Below, piece by piece: positions 8,339 to 15,734 of a stretch of 64,000 bases of DNA (position 1 is the stretch's first letter; each line of letters starts with the position of its first letter). Below the pieces are notes generated by a model. The model searched no databases and was not told the origin of the DNA. It saw nothing but the letters and a program-made list of their open reading frames with translations. The stretch comes from CAMCTV01 sp964420985 (lineage in GTDB: Bacteria > Bacteroidota > Bacteroidia > Flavobacteriales_D > Sanyastnellaceae), in contig CAYQUT010000011.1 in the NCBI GenBank assembly GCA_964420985.1, positions 1 to 64,000 on the forward strand. The letters are read 5' to 3'. The translations under genes were made by a program, and so were the position numbers.

Positions 8339-9872
8339 AAGAGCATTTATTCTACTTTTTTGTTTCTTGAGTTTGTCTGCTCCCATTTGGAGCATACAAA
8401 TAACAGGGTCATTTCCTTTGGGAGTAAACCAAACCATGACTGTCGAAATATGCCATGATTTTATTTCAGAAAAACGAGAGGTTATTGGTAGAATTCCCAT
8501 CGATAACGCTGGGAATTTTTCACTTGATATTCCGATACAAAAACCAGCCCATGTATTCTTTTTTCGATTGGGTCGATGGGAAGGAATATTTTACGGTGAG
8601 TCGGATGGAAGTTACCAAATTGAAATACCCACATTAAAATCCACGGGTCCCATTCAATTTGATAAGACCGACATCCCCGTTTTGTGGGTCAGCGGTTCTG
8701 ATGATTTGCACAAGCGCGTATTGACTTATTACAAAGACTACAATAACTTTCTAGAAGAACATTATTTTGACTTTGCTGCTGAAACGGCTATTGGAAAGGA
8801 AGAGCAACGTGTTCACTTAAAGAAGAAAGGACATGAATTGGACATGTTGCCCGAAAGCAATACCCGGAGTGACAGTGTTCAAATTGCGCAATTTGCTCAG
8901 ATTGTAAAATCCTTTGACGATTCATTGCAACTGGCTCTTCCACTGGGTCAATTGAAATTTCTGAGTACTCTGCATCGATACTCCATGGCGAGATTGTATT
9001 TAATAGCAAAATCACCCCGAACAGAGTTGATGCTACAATACTTTGGGGGCAGTAACTCACCAGCCTATTACCACCCTGCTTACGTCCAAGCTTTGGAGTT
9101 GTATTTCAGTGATTTCTTTATCACAGGGCCCAGTAAGTTTGTTCAGGATAGCAAGAAAGTACTCAGTAATCCCATTGACATTAAACGAATTGAACTCCAT
9201 TTAGACGAGTACCAATTGTTGGTTGCATCTCCACACAGAATGGCGGCAATCATCACCTTTCTTCAACATGGGTTTAACAATCAAAGCATTGGATCGATGA
9301 CTTATCAAATGCTGTTACAACAGATTGCAGATAAAGGATTGACACAATCACCGGATTTTGACAATCCCGAGAGAACAGTATGTTTTGCATTGTTAGAGAA
9401 TAGCCGTAAATGCGTTAAAGATTGGGCCATGCCAGACATTCAGGGCAAAGATCTAAAGAACAAACATTGGGACATGACCTTGAATGCAGGGAAATTGACT
9501 TATGTTTTGTTTTATGCCACTTGGAATGCATATGCTATGAAGCAATTGCAAGCCATGGAAAAATTGGCCATCAAATTCCATGGTGCTGCACAATTTGTAG
9601 CAATATGCATGGATGAAGAGGAATCCACCTGGAAAGCTGCTGTACAGAATAAAAAATGGAAGACACAGATGGTCTATATGGGAAATCAACCCGAAATGAG
9701 AGAGGAACTGTGCTTGAACAATATTCCATTGAGTTTCTTATTGGATGATGAAGGAAAATTCATCAACGACTACACCCGATTACCTGAAGATCCGCAAATC
9801 GGGGTTCAAATTGAACGTTGGCTATTGGCCCATCCAGACAAGGCCGGAAAGGGTACTTGGAAAGAAAACTAA
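8325..9872 (+). CDS. exported thioredoxin-fold (TlpA-like) protein lacking the redox CxxC
   Basis: A 515-residue protein with an N-terminal signal peptide, an N-terminal beta-rich DUF4369-like part (about 25-130), a helical DUF5106-like middle part and a C-terminal thioredoxin/TlpA-like domain from about residue 355. In the expected WCxxC position it reads ATWNAYAMKQ, so both cysteines are missing; it cannot do thiol-disulfide exchange in the usual way. The domain otherwise keeps its typical features (cis-Pro region NNIPLSFLLDDEG). It could be a binding or scaffold relative. Tandem ATGs at 8325 and 8328; either may be used. It overlaps coaD, which suggests operon membership. Confidence 0.78.
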   Translation: MMKNKRAFILLFCFLSLSAPIWSIQITGSFPLGVNQTMTVEICHDFISEKREVIGRIPIDNAGNFSLDIPIQKPAHVFFFRLGRWEGIFYGESDGSYQIEIPTLKSTGPIQFDKTDIPVLWVSGSDDLHKRVLTYYKDYNNFLEEHYFDFAAETAIGKEEQRVHLKKKGHELDMLPESNTRSDSVQIAQFAQIVKSFDDSLQLALPLGQLKFLSTLHRYSMARLYLIAKSPRTELMLQYFGGSNSPAYYHPAYVQALELYFSDFFITGPSKFVQDSKKVLSNPIDIKRIELHLDEYQLLVASPHRMAAIITFLQHGFNNQSIGSMTYQMLLQQIADKGLTQSPDFDNPERTVCFALLENSRKCVKDWAMPDIQGKDLKNKHWDMTLNAGKLTYVLFYATWNAYAMKQLQAMEKLAIKFHGAAQFVAICMDEEESTWKAAVQNKKWKTQMVYMGNQPEMREELCLNNIPLSFLLDDEGKFINDYTRLPEDPQIGVQIERWLLAHPDKAGKGTWKEN

Positions 9873-9933
9873 CACCTCATTTTATTTTCAAGAGGAAATA
9901 AATTATTTTTCTAATACATAAGAAAATTAGGTA

Positions 9934-9941
9934 TATATTTG
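9934..9941 (+). promoter_or_regulatory. -7 box of the padR gene, 4 nt from ATG
   Basis: TATATTTG is a perfect TAnnTTTG match; only GCGC T follows before the ATG at 9946 (4-nt gap counting to the codon), so the mRNA would have almost no leader. An imperfect dyad, ATAC at 9914-9917 and GTAT at 9931-9934, overlaps the box and could be the PadR operator. No strong -33 element is present, as expected for a regulated promoter. Confidence 0.55.
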
Positions 9942-9945
9942 CGCT

Positions 9946-10293
9946 ATGCATTCATCAGAATTTATCAAAGGCACTTTAAAAACCCTTATTCTCAAATTGC
10001 TCAAAGAGAAAGGGAAAATGTACGGATATGAAATCACCCAATGCGTGAAAGCACTATCCCGTGACACCATACAATTAACGGAGGGAGCGCTCTACCCTTC
10101 GCTGCATGCCTTGGAAATGGAAGGAATACTTACTACGGAAAGTGAAATAGTCAATGGACGTGCACGCAAATATTACAGCTTGACACCTGAAGGTAAAACA
10201 GCTGCAAAAGAAAAAATTGCCGCATTGCAATCCTTTCTTCAAACGGTTCAGGAAATTATCCTTGCCGACAAGAAAACCATTCAGTCGATATGA
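9946..10293 (+). CDS. PadR family transcriptional regulator
   Basis: A 115-residue winged-helix repressor. The segment MYGYEITQCV followed by TEGALYPSLHALE is the PadR helix-turn-helix and recognition helix, and ARKYYSLTPEGK is the wing. PadR proteins usually repress their own gene and a neighbouring membrane or transport gene in response to a ligand or envelope stress. The stop overlaps the next gene by 4 bp (ATGA), so the downstream membrane protein is the likely partner or target. Confidence 0.93.
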   Translation: MHSSEFIKGTLKTLILKLLKEKGKMYGYEITQCVKALSRDTIQLTEGALYPSLHALEMEGILTTESEIVNGRARKYYSLTPEGKTAAKEKIAALQSFLQTVQEIILADKKTIQSI

Positions 10294-10955
10294 GCTCTGA
10301 GGAGATTAATGCCCTCAAAAGGAAGATCTCAGAGCACTGTCCTGAAGATCATGTACTATTTGATAGCGTTGTCGATCACATTGCCTGTCTGATAGAAAAT
10401 GAAGACGCAAACCTCTCATTTGATGAAAGAATGCAGAACGCTTGGCAGTCTTTTGACGCCTCTGAAATTATCACAATAAGAAACCAAATAAACACCTATA
10501 ATCAAATGAAAACGCAAAAAATAATCCATCAAGGATTGATGTACAGCATGGTATTCAGCATTGCTATGCTATTTACGGGAATGGCCATCAAAATTGCACA
10601 TGGACCAGGGGCACTGGCTTTCATTTTGCTCTCGCTCATCACCGCAACAGTTGTTGTCTTTCCACTAACCTTAATTAAAATATACCAACAAGAAGGCGTT
10701 CGATTGGTCAAATGGAAAAATGTCACATTGGTCGTTTCAATATTGCTATTCTGCACTGGCGTTCTTTTCAAAATTGCTCATTGGCCAACCGCTACCTTTC
10801 TGATGATGAGCGGTATCGCCATCTTTTGTATCCTGTTCTGGCCATTTTCATTGATTGAAAACTGGAAGAATAACGAGCAACGTTGGACTGTATTGTTACA
10901 CCACATGTTGATGATTTTGGTGGCGCTCATGATTTTTGGATTGTTTAAAGTTTAG
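10290..10955 (+). CDS. PadR-associated membrane protein with two GldL-like KIxHWP motifs
   Basis: A 221-residue protein: a soluble N-terminal part of about 80 residues, then five to six membrane segments. Two copies of the same motif occur 60 residues apart, GMAIKIAHGPGA at 97-108 and GVLFKIAHWPTA at 157-168, indicating an internal duplication of a two-helix unit. The motif resembles the one in GldL and other small Bacteroidota membrane proteins. Such PadR partners are thought to sense or adjust the envelope (inference from context); function unknown. Co-translated with padR. Confidence 0.75.
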   Translation: MSSEEINALKRKISEHCPEDHVLFDSVVDHIACLIENEDANLSFDERMQNAWQSFDASEIITIRNQINTYNQMKTQKIIHQGLMYSMVFSIAMLFTGMAIKIAHGPGALAFILLSLITATVVVFPLTLIKIYQQEGVRLVKWKNVTLVVSILLFCTGVLFKIAHWPTATFLMMSGIAIFCILFWPFSLIENWKNNEQRWTVLLHHMLMILVALMIFGLFKV

Positions 10956-10962
10956 TCAAAAA

Positions 10963-10994
10963 TTTCAAAAAGCCTAGTGCCCTTATTAACTTTA
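10963..10994 (+). promoter_or_regulatory. promoter of the SRPBCC gene
   Basis: TTTC at 10963-10966 and TAACTTTA at 10987-10994 (seven of eight to TAnnTTTG), separated by 20 bp. The box ends 4 nt before the ATG at 10999, the same geometry seen at padR, pafA and the MFS gene. Confidence 0.5.
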
Positions 10995-10998
10995 CTTT

Positions 10999-11406
10999 AT
11001 GATTACCATAGAAACCCTCATCAACAGTAGCCTTGAAAACACTTGGGATGCCTATATGAACCCAGATCGCATGACCCAATGGAATTTTGCAGGAGATGAT
11101 TGGCATAGCCCATCAGCCTCCAATGATATGAACATAGGAGGAAAACGTTTTGTGCGCATGGAAGCCAAGGACGGCAGTTTTGGATTTGATCTGATTGGAT
11201 TTTATGATGAGATCGATCACCACCAAAAAATCGCTTATCACTTAGAGGACAATAGAAAAGTTATTGTGACTTTTGAGGCCAATGACTCCGGTATCAAAGT
11301 TGTTGAAAGTTTTGATCCTGAGGGTGAAAATAGTGAAGAGATGCAGCGGATGGGCTGGTCAATGATCTTAGAAAATTTCAAAAAACACGTTGAATCAACC
11401 CAATAA
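10999..11406 (+). CDS. SRPBCC / AHSA1-like domain protein
   Basis: A 135-residue single-domain START-like protein. The N-terminal ETLINSSLENTWDAY and MTQWNFAGDDWHSP and the C-terminal helix GWSMILENFKKHVEST are typical of the AHSA1 (activator of Hsp90 ATPase homologue 1-like) group. These bacterial members bind small hydrophobic ligands; the ligand here is unknown. Its last 12 bp overlap the 3' end of the convergent asparagine-synthase-like gene. Confidence 0.85.
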   Translation: MITIETLINSSLENTWDAYMNPDRMTQWNFAGDDWHSPSASNDMNIGGKRFVRMEAKDGSFGFDLIGFYDEIDHHQKIAYHLEDNRKVIVTFEANDSGIKVVESFDPEGENSEEMQRMGWSMILENFKKHVESTQ

Positions 11407-12939
11407 CTTCCAGATATACGCGGCCAAATAAGGGTTGACGGACTCATCAGCCCAATTGGCTTGAACAGTGGTTTCTTTCTTCAAGATAGCCACCAAATGG
11501 CGACCATTGGTATTGTCCAAATCGGCCTTTTTTATTCTCAATTTGGCCCATTGTTGCATCCACTGTGCCGGAATCCAATCTTTTAGCATGCTCTTTAGTT
11601 GCGACTTCCATGAAACGGGATTGTCGTTGATCACATGCGGAACACCCAATGGCTGAAATAAAAATCGATTGGCTTGACGCTTAAAATGAGACCTATTTTG
11701 GCGTTGTTCAAAATGACAACCATAACAGTAGGCCAACCATTCCACATCCCACAGCGGCAATCTCCATTCTATTCCAAAATATTCAAAAGTCCGCAAGCCA
11801 TTCAATACATACTTACTTACTTTCTCCTTGATGAACCAACGTTCATGCCCCCTATTCCAATCTTCAAAAGTGGCGTCTTGACTGGGTTCAAGGTTCGCAT
11901 AAATTTTGGTTAATAGCAAATCTTCAACACCACTACCACGTGCGAACACGAGATGTCGGTCTCTTATCCATCGCCTGATGGTTCGAGTATTGACCTTTGA
12001 CTGAGCATTTACATCCGTTAGAACATAACTTCCGGCAGGTAAATCTCCGCAGTAACCTGGCAATAGGACATCTCCCTTCCTGATTACCCCTCGCCTAGTC
12101 AATTCCAACAATGCAAAGAATTCTTGCTCTTGTGGTGAAGAAATTCCTTGTGATGCATAATGCAGAAAATCTCGACCTTTTCCGCCCAACAATTGCCTTA
12201 TCAAATCAGATGTGTAGGAAACAAAGAACCACTCGACATTCAGTTCTTTGGCGATGCTGGCCGCTATTTTCACTTCGGAACTCTCCTCATTGCCGTATGT
12301 GTACGCGATGATGTTTTGGACACCGCTCAAAATCAAACTACACAATAACTGCCTAGAATCCCAACCACCGCTCAGTGGAACAACATACTTCCCTTCAATC
12401 TTTTTAGAAAGTAACCGATTGACCATACGCGTGTTGGCCTGTTCAAAATTCAAATTGAATTTGGGTAAGGTTGCGAAATCTGTTAAAGAAACTTCTCCGT
12501 TGGCTTTTAAAACAACCCGTTCATTGGCTTGCATTTGACTAAGTCCTAACCAAGGTGTTGAATGGTCTGGACAAAATGAAAAAGCTTCAAAGTGAAAAGC
12601 CTGTATTTCATCCTTCCTCAATTCCAACTTCTCAGCCAGGTTCCAGCCATCGTCTCCAATATGCCACTGATGATTCTTGAAACCAAATAGCATGGTAAAA
12701 CTCCTACCCCAATCAGACAACATCACGCATTCCTCTTGATAGAACCGCACAAACAAAAAAACTCCATTGATAAATTGGCGTTTGTCATTCAACGCACGGT
12801 TAATAAACTGCCAAGCTTCTTCATTGATTAAAAAACGATCTTCATCATCATAAACATAACCCCGAAAAAGTCCCTCGTCATTTTTATACCAGGGATAAAC
12901 AGAATGCTCTTGAAGATGAAGTGCTATCGCTTGATTCAT
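11395..12939 (-). CDS. asparagine-synthase-like ATP-dependent ligase without glutaminase Cys
   Basis: A 514-residue protein with the two-part layout of class B asparagine synthetases. The C-terminal synthetase domain has the PP-loop VPLSGGWDSR (SGGWDS at 190-195) and YGNEESSEVKIA. The N-terminal part resembles the glutaminase fold (LSDWGRSFTMLFG) but begins MNQAIALH, with no Cys at position 2, so glutamine hydrolysis is not expected. Such proteins adenylate a carboxylate and join it to ammonia or an amine, often in polysaccharide, lasso-peptide or antibiotic loci. It lies 3 bp after the flippase-CapA gene, so it probably modifies the same exported product (inference). Confidence 0.82.
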   Translation of the reverse strand: MNQAIALHLQEHSVYPWYKNDEGLFRGYVYDDEDRFLINEEAWQFINRALNDKRQFINGVFLFVRFYQEECVMLSDWGRSFTMLFGFKNHQWHIGDDGWNLAEKLELRKDEIQAFHFEAFSFCPDHSTPWLGLSQMQANERVVLKANGEVSLTDFATLPKFNLNFEQANTRMVNRLLSKKIEGKYVVPLSGGWDSRQLLCSLILSGVQNIIAYTYGNEESSEVKIAASIAKELNVEWFFVSYTSDLIRQLLGGKGRDFLHYASQGISSPQEQEFFALLELTRRGVIRKGDVLLPGYCGDLPAGSYVLTDVNAQSKVNTRTIRRWIRDRHLVFARGSGVEDLLLTKIYANLEPSQDATFEDWNRGHERWFIKEKVSKYVLNGLRTFEYFGIEWRLPLWDVEWLAYCYGCHFEQRQNRSHFKRQANRFLFQPLGVPHVINDNPVSWKSQLKSMLKDWIPAQWMQQWAKLRIKKADLDNTNGRHLVAILKKETTVQANWADESVNPYLAAYIWKLLG

Positions 12940-12942
12940 GTG

Positions 12943-15276
12943 TTATTTATTGTTCCAACGGTAAATCCAATCACCGATTAATAATGTTCGACGTGTGGGA
13001 TTGAAAATGGAACGCCATTTCATTCGACTTGAATGGCCTTCTTTCTCCGTTGCCTTCGATACCATCATACTTGAAGTTAGTTTTTGCTCTTCCTTTCTAA
13101 TTCGATGACACTCTTCTGTCCAAAGTGAAAGATAATCTTTGGACTCCCATTTGGATTGAAGATCCGTTAACCATTGTCCATTGCCCACTGATATGATCCC
13201 TTTTTCATTGTCCAGAACCAATGGAGTCCAAATGGGTTCGATTCGATCTGCAAAGAAATTCAACTGTAACAATGCACCTTGCTCTATTTTATTTCGACCG
13301 GATTGCTCGGCAATGTCAAATATAAAATTGCCCAATGAATAAAAAATCCATTTTTTTCCTATGCGCTGCTCGGGCTGAACGACATGGGGATGGTGGGCAA
13401 TGATAACATCAATGTCTTCATGTATTAATGACAATAACCGACGTTTCTTGAATGGAAAAGGAATATCGCTGTACTCTTCACCACCGTGGTAATTTAAGAC
13501 AATGTAGTCACAATTGGAACGAATCGTCTTGAGGTGGCGGCGCAATTTCAATCGATCCAATTTACGCTCATCCTCCTCAACGGCCAATAATGCGACCGTC
13601 AAACCATTGAGACAAATGTATTGGGGCGTCCAATCCCATTCACCCTTGGTATTTAAACCCAATGGCATTTCACCAAGATCCAAAATCTTTTGAGTGGTAT
13701 TGCCTGCGCACTCAGCGCCCACATCCAAAATGTGATTGTTGGCCAAATTAAAAACATTGATATTGCGCTGGATACAATAAGTCAAAGCTTGGAGCGGTTG
13801 CGCAATGGAATCACCTCTTCGTCTGTCTATATTTCTATCCGTACAAGCTCCTTCCCAGTTGATCACAGAAGCCGCTGCATCATTGAATAATCGTTGAACA
13901 TCGTGGGACCAAATTTCTTCATTGTTGGCTAATCTCTTTGCGTAGCTCCCAGTAAAAGCAACATCCCCGGTAAAAACAATCTTCAAAGGTTGAGGATTCA
14001 ATGTGGAATTTACAAGGGGCTCACTTTTCGATTTTTTGCTCAACCGCCATAACCATGATGCCATAAAAAGGGCCGCCAAGAGGCCAATGGTTCCAAATCC
14101 GGCCACTGCGGCTTCAAAACCCATCCATACGCCCATTAGCCACAGAGACAAACCTCTCAGCAGCAATACCATTGAATTATAATACAAATGTTGTTTTAAG
14201 GCATGGTGCACGTTGATCAAATGTGAAAGTGGATTGATCCAGTATAAAACAAATATCCATGGAGCCAAATAAGCGGCAAAGGTTCCTGCTTCTTGGTATT
14301 CATCACCAAAGAAAAAACGGAAAAGGTCGTTACCGAAAAATATTATAATGAAGAGCGGGATAAATGAAGACACCGTAAAAATCCACAACCAACGTTTGGT
14401 CCAGTCATGCAAATCACCGCCATCCCTGTATCCTTTGCTCGACTTCACATTAAAAACTTGGGTCAAGGAGGCGCCAATAAAGGCAATGGGTGCTGATAGC
14501 ACTTTATGGGCCAGTGTAAAATTCCCCATCAAAGCAGCATTACCGAAAACGGGCAAAATAAAAAATGGCAACTGACGTGAAATGGAATTGAACAAAGAAG
14601 AGATCATGGAGGGCAATGGAAAATGAGCATAGGAGGCAAAAGCCAAATGCTCCGGTTCATGATGAACATTTTCAATTTTCAATTGGTGCTTTAGGTTCCA
14701 GTTGAGCCATACATAGGCAGCCAACTGTCCTAAAACCCAAGCAAAGACCAAAACACCATTGTACTTTGGAACAACAAAAGCCAAAACGATACTCAATCCC
14801 AAAGAAACCAATGCTTGAATCATACGTGACTTTGACATCACCCCAAAAGCTTCCAACCGATTGTTCCACTGCATGGTGGACAAAATGCCCCCTTCTAAAA
14901 ACACACTCAAACCCGTGAGCAAGACCATACCAACAAAATAATAATCACTGAAGTATTCAGGAAAATACCACAGGCCAATAGACAATGCCACAGAGGCCAA
15001 TGCACCAAGATAAATACCCCATCGGCGAGCGATCCGCCAGAGAGAATAGGCGGCACCATGTTGATCGGGTAATAGAATGGCTGATTCCAATCCACCGCAT
15101 GACCAAACAGAAAATACACCCACAAAGGCACTAAAAATTCCCAATGTGGCCCATTGTTCTGGGGCCAACCAAAGCGTTAAAATGGGATAAGATGCAAAAG
15201 TCAACAATTGAGCGATTACAGAACCACTCAATAAAGTTGCTATTTTTTTGATAAAAGACAAAGGACCTACTCCCAA
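12943..15276 (-). CDS. fusion of Wzx-type flippase and CapA (PGA_cap) metallophosphatase-like domain
   Basis: A 777-residue continuous frame joining two normally separate proteins. Residues 1-415 form an oligosaccharide flippase (Wzx/MurJ-like MOP fold, about 11-12 membrane segments; ends SWLWRLSKKSK). After a short linker, 431-690 is a CapA/PgsA-type domain: FTGDVAFTGSY at 435-445, NLANNHILDVG at 510-520, HHPHVVQ at 628-634 and YSLGNFIF at 646-653. CapA proteins belong to the calcineurin-like fold and help make or anchor poly-gamma-glutamate. A basic tail (about 730-777) follows. The flippase's odd-helix end would put the CapA part on one fixed side, probably cytoplasmic for a 12-TM or periplasmic for an 11-TM topology. 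The start overlaps the upstream lipoprotein gene by 10 bp. Confidence 0.88.
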   Translation of the reverse strand: MGVGPLSFIKKIATLLSGSVIAQLLTFASYPILTLWLAPEQWATLGIFSAFVGVFSVWSCGGLESAILLPDQHGAAYSLWRIARRWGIYLGALASVALSIGLWYFPEYFSDYYFVGMVLLTGLSVFLEGGILSTMQWNNRLEAFGVMSKSRMIQALVSLGLSIVLAFVVPKYNGVLVFAWVLGQLAAYVWLNWNLKHQLKIENVHHEPEHLAFASYAHFPLPSMISSLFNSISRQLPFFILPVFGNAALMGNFTLAHKVLSAPIAFIGASLTQVFNVKSSKGYRDGGDLHDWTKRWLWIFTVSSFIPLFIIIFFGNDLFRFFFGDEYQEAGTFAAYLAPWIFVLYWINPLSHLINVHHALKQHLYYNSMVLLLRGLSLWLMGVWMGFEAAVAGFGTIGLLAALFMASWLWRLSKKSKSEPLVNSTLNPQPLKIVFTGDVAFTGSYAKRLANNEEIWSHDVQRLFNDAAASVINWEGACTDRNIDRRRGDSIAQPLQALTYCIQRNINVFNLANNHILDVGAECAGNTTQKILDLGEMPLGLNTKGEWDWTPQYICLNGLTVALLAVEEDERKLDRLKLRRHLKTIRSNCDYIVLNYHGGEEYSDIPFPFKKRRLLSLIHEDIDVIIAHHPHVVQPEQRIGKKWIFYSLGNFIFDIAEQSGRNKIEQGALLQLNFFADRIEPIWTPLVLDNEKGIISVGNGQWLTDLQSKWESKDYLSLWTEECHRIRKEEQKLTSSMMVSKATEKEGHSSRMKWRSIFNPTRRTLLIGDWIYRWNNK

Positions 15277-15734
15277 GAATATTCCACCATTTTGTTCTTG
15301 TCATCATTGACAAAAACTTTCACCTTTTTGCCGGATTGCGCACGCAATGGTTTCAAGTCGAATGCCAATTTCTTGGTAATCAATGATCGACAATTGTCAC
15401 CATTCCCATGATGTTCCAAATACAATGGCAATTGAGGTGGCAAACTCTTTAACATATTGCCATGGGTGATCATTTCAAAAGTATGATTCTGACAACCGCC
15501 GCTGTATTGAACAGCTATGAAAAGAGAATCTCCTGTGATGTTCATATCATTGATGGTGAAAGCATCACCTTTGGCTGGCCCTGTGTAGGTTTTATCCACA
15601 GTAATAAAACCTTCATTTGCAGTCAACAATTCTTGCATCATTCCCAATCCATCTTCTTCTTTAACGATGGGTTGTTTTGTTTTACAACCAAAAATAGTTG
15701 TCAATACGAAGGTGGCTAAAATCAATTTTCTCAT
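15267..15734 (-). CDS. small lipoprotein of unknown function
   Basis: A 155-residue protein with a lipoprotein signal peptide (MRKLILATFVLTTIFGCKTK; lipid-attachment Cys at 17). The mature part contains AVQYSGGCQNHTFEM and DNCRSLITKKLAFDL, a pattern I have seen in Bacteroidota hypothetical lipoproteins of the same size. It probably sits in the inner or outer membrane facing the periplasm. The start overlaps the uvrB stop by 4 bp (ATGA) and its end overlaps the flippase-CapA start, so it belongs to the same operon. Confidence 0.72.
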   Translation of the reverse strand: MRKLILATFVLTTIFGCKTKQPIVKEEDGLGMMQELLTANEGFITVDKTYTGPAKGDAFTINDMNITGDSLFIAVQYSGGCQNHTFEMITHGNMLKSLPPQLPLYLEHHGNGDNCRSLITKKLAFDLKPLRAQSGKKVKVFVNDDKNKMVEYSWE

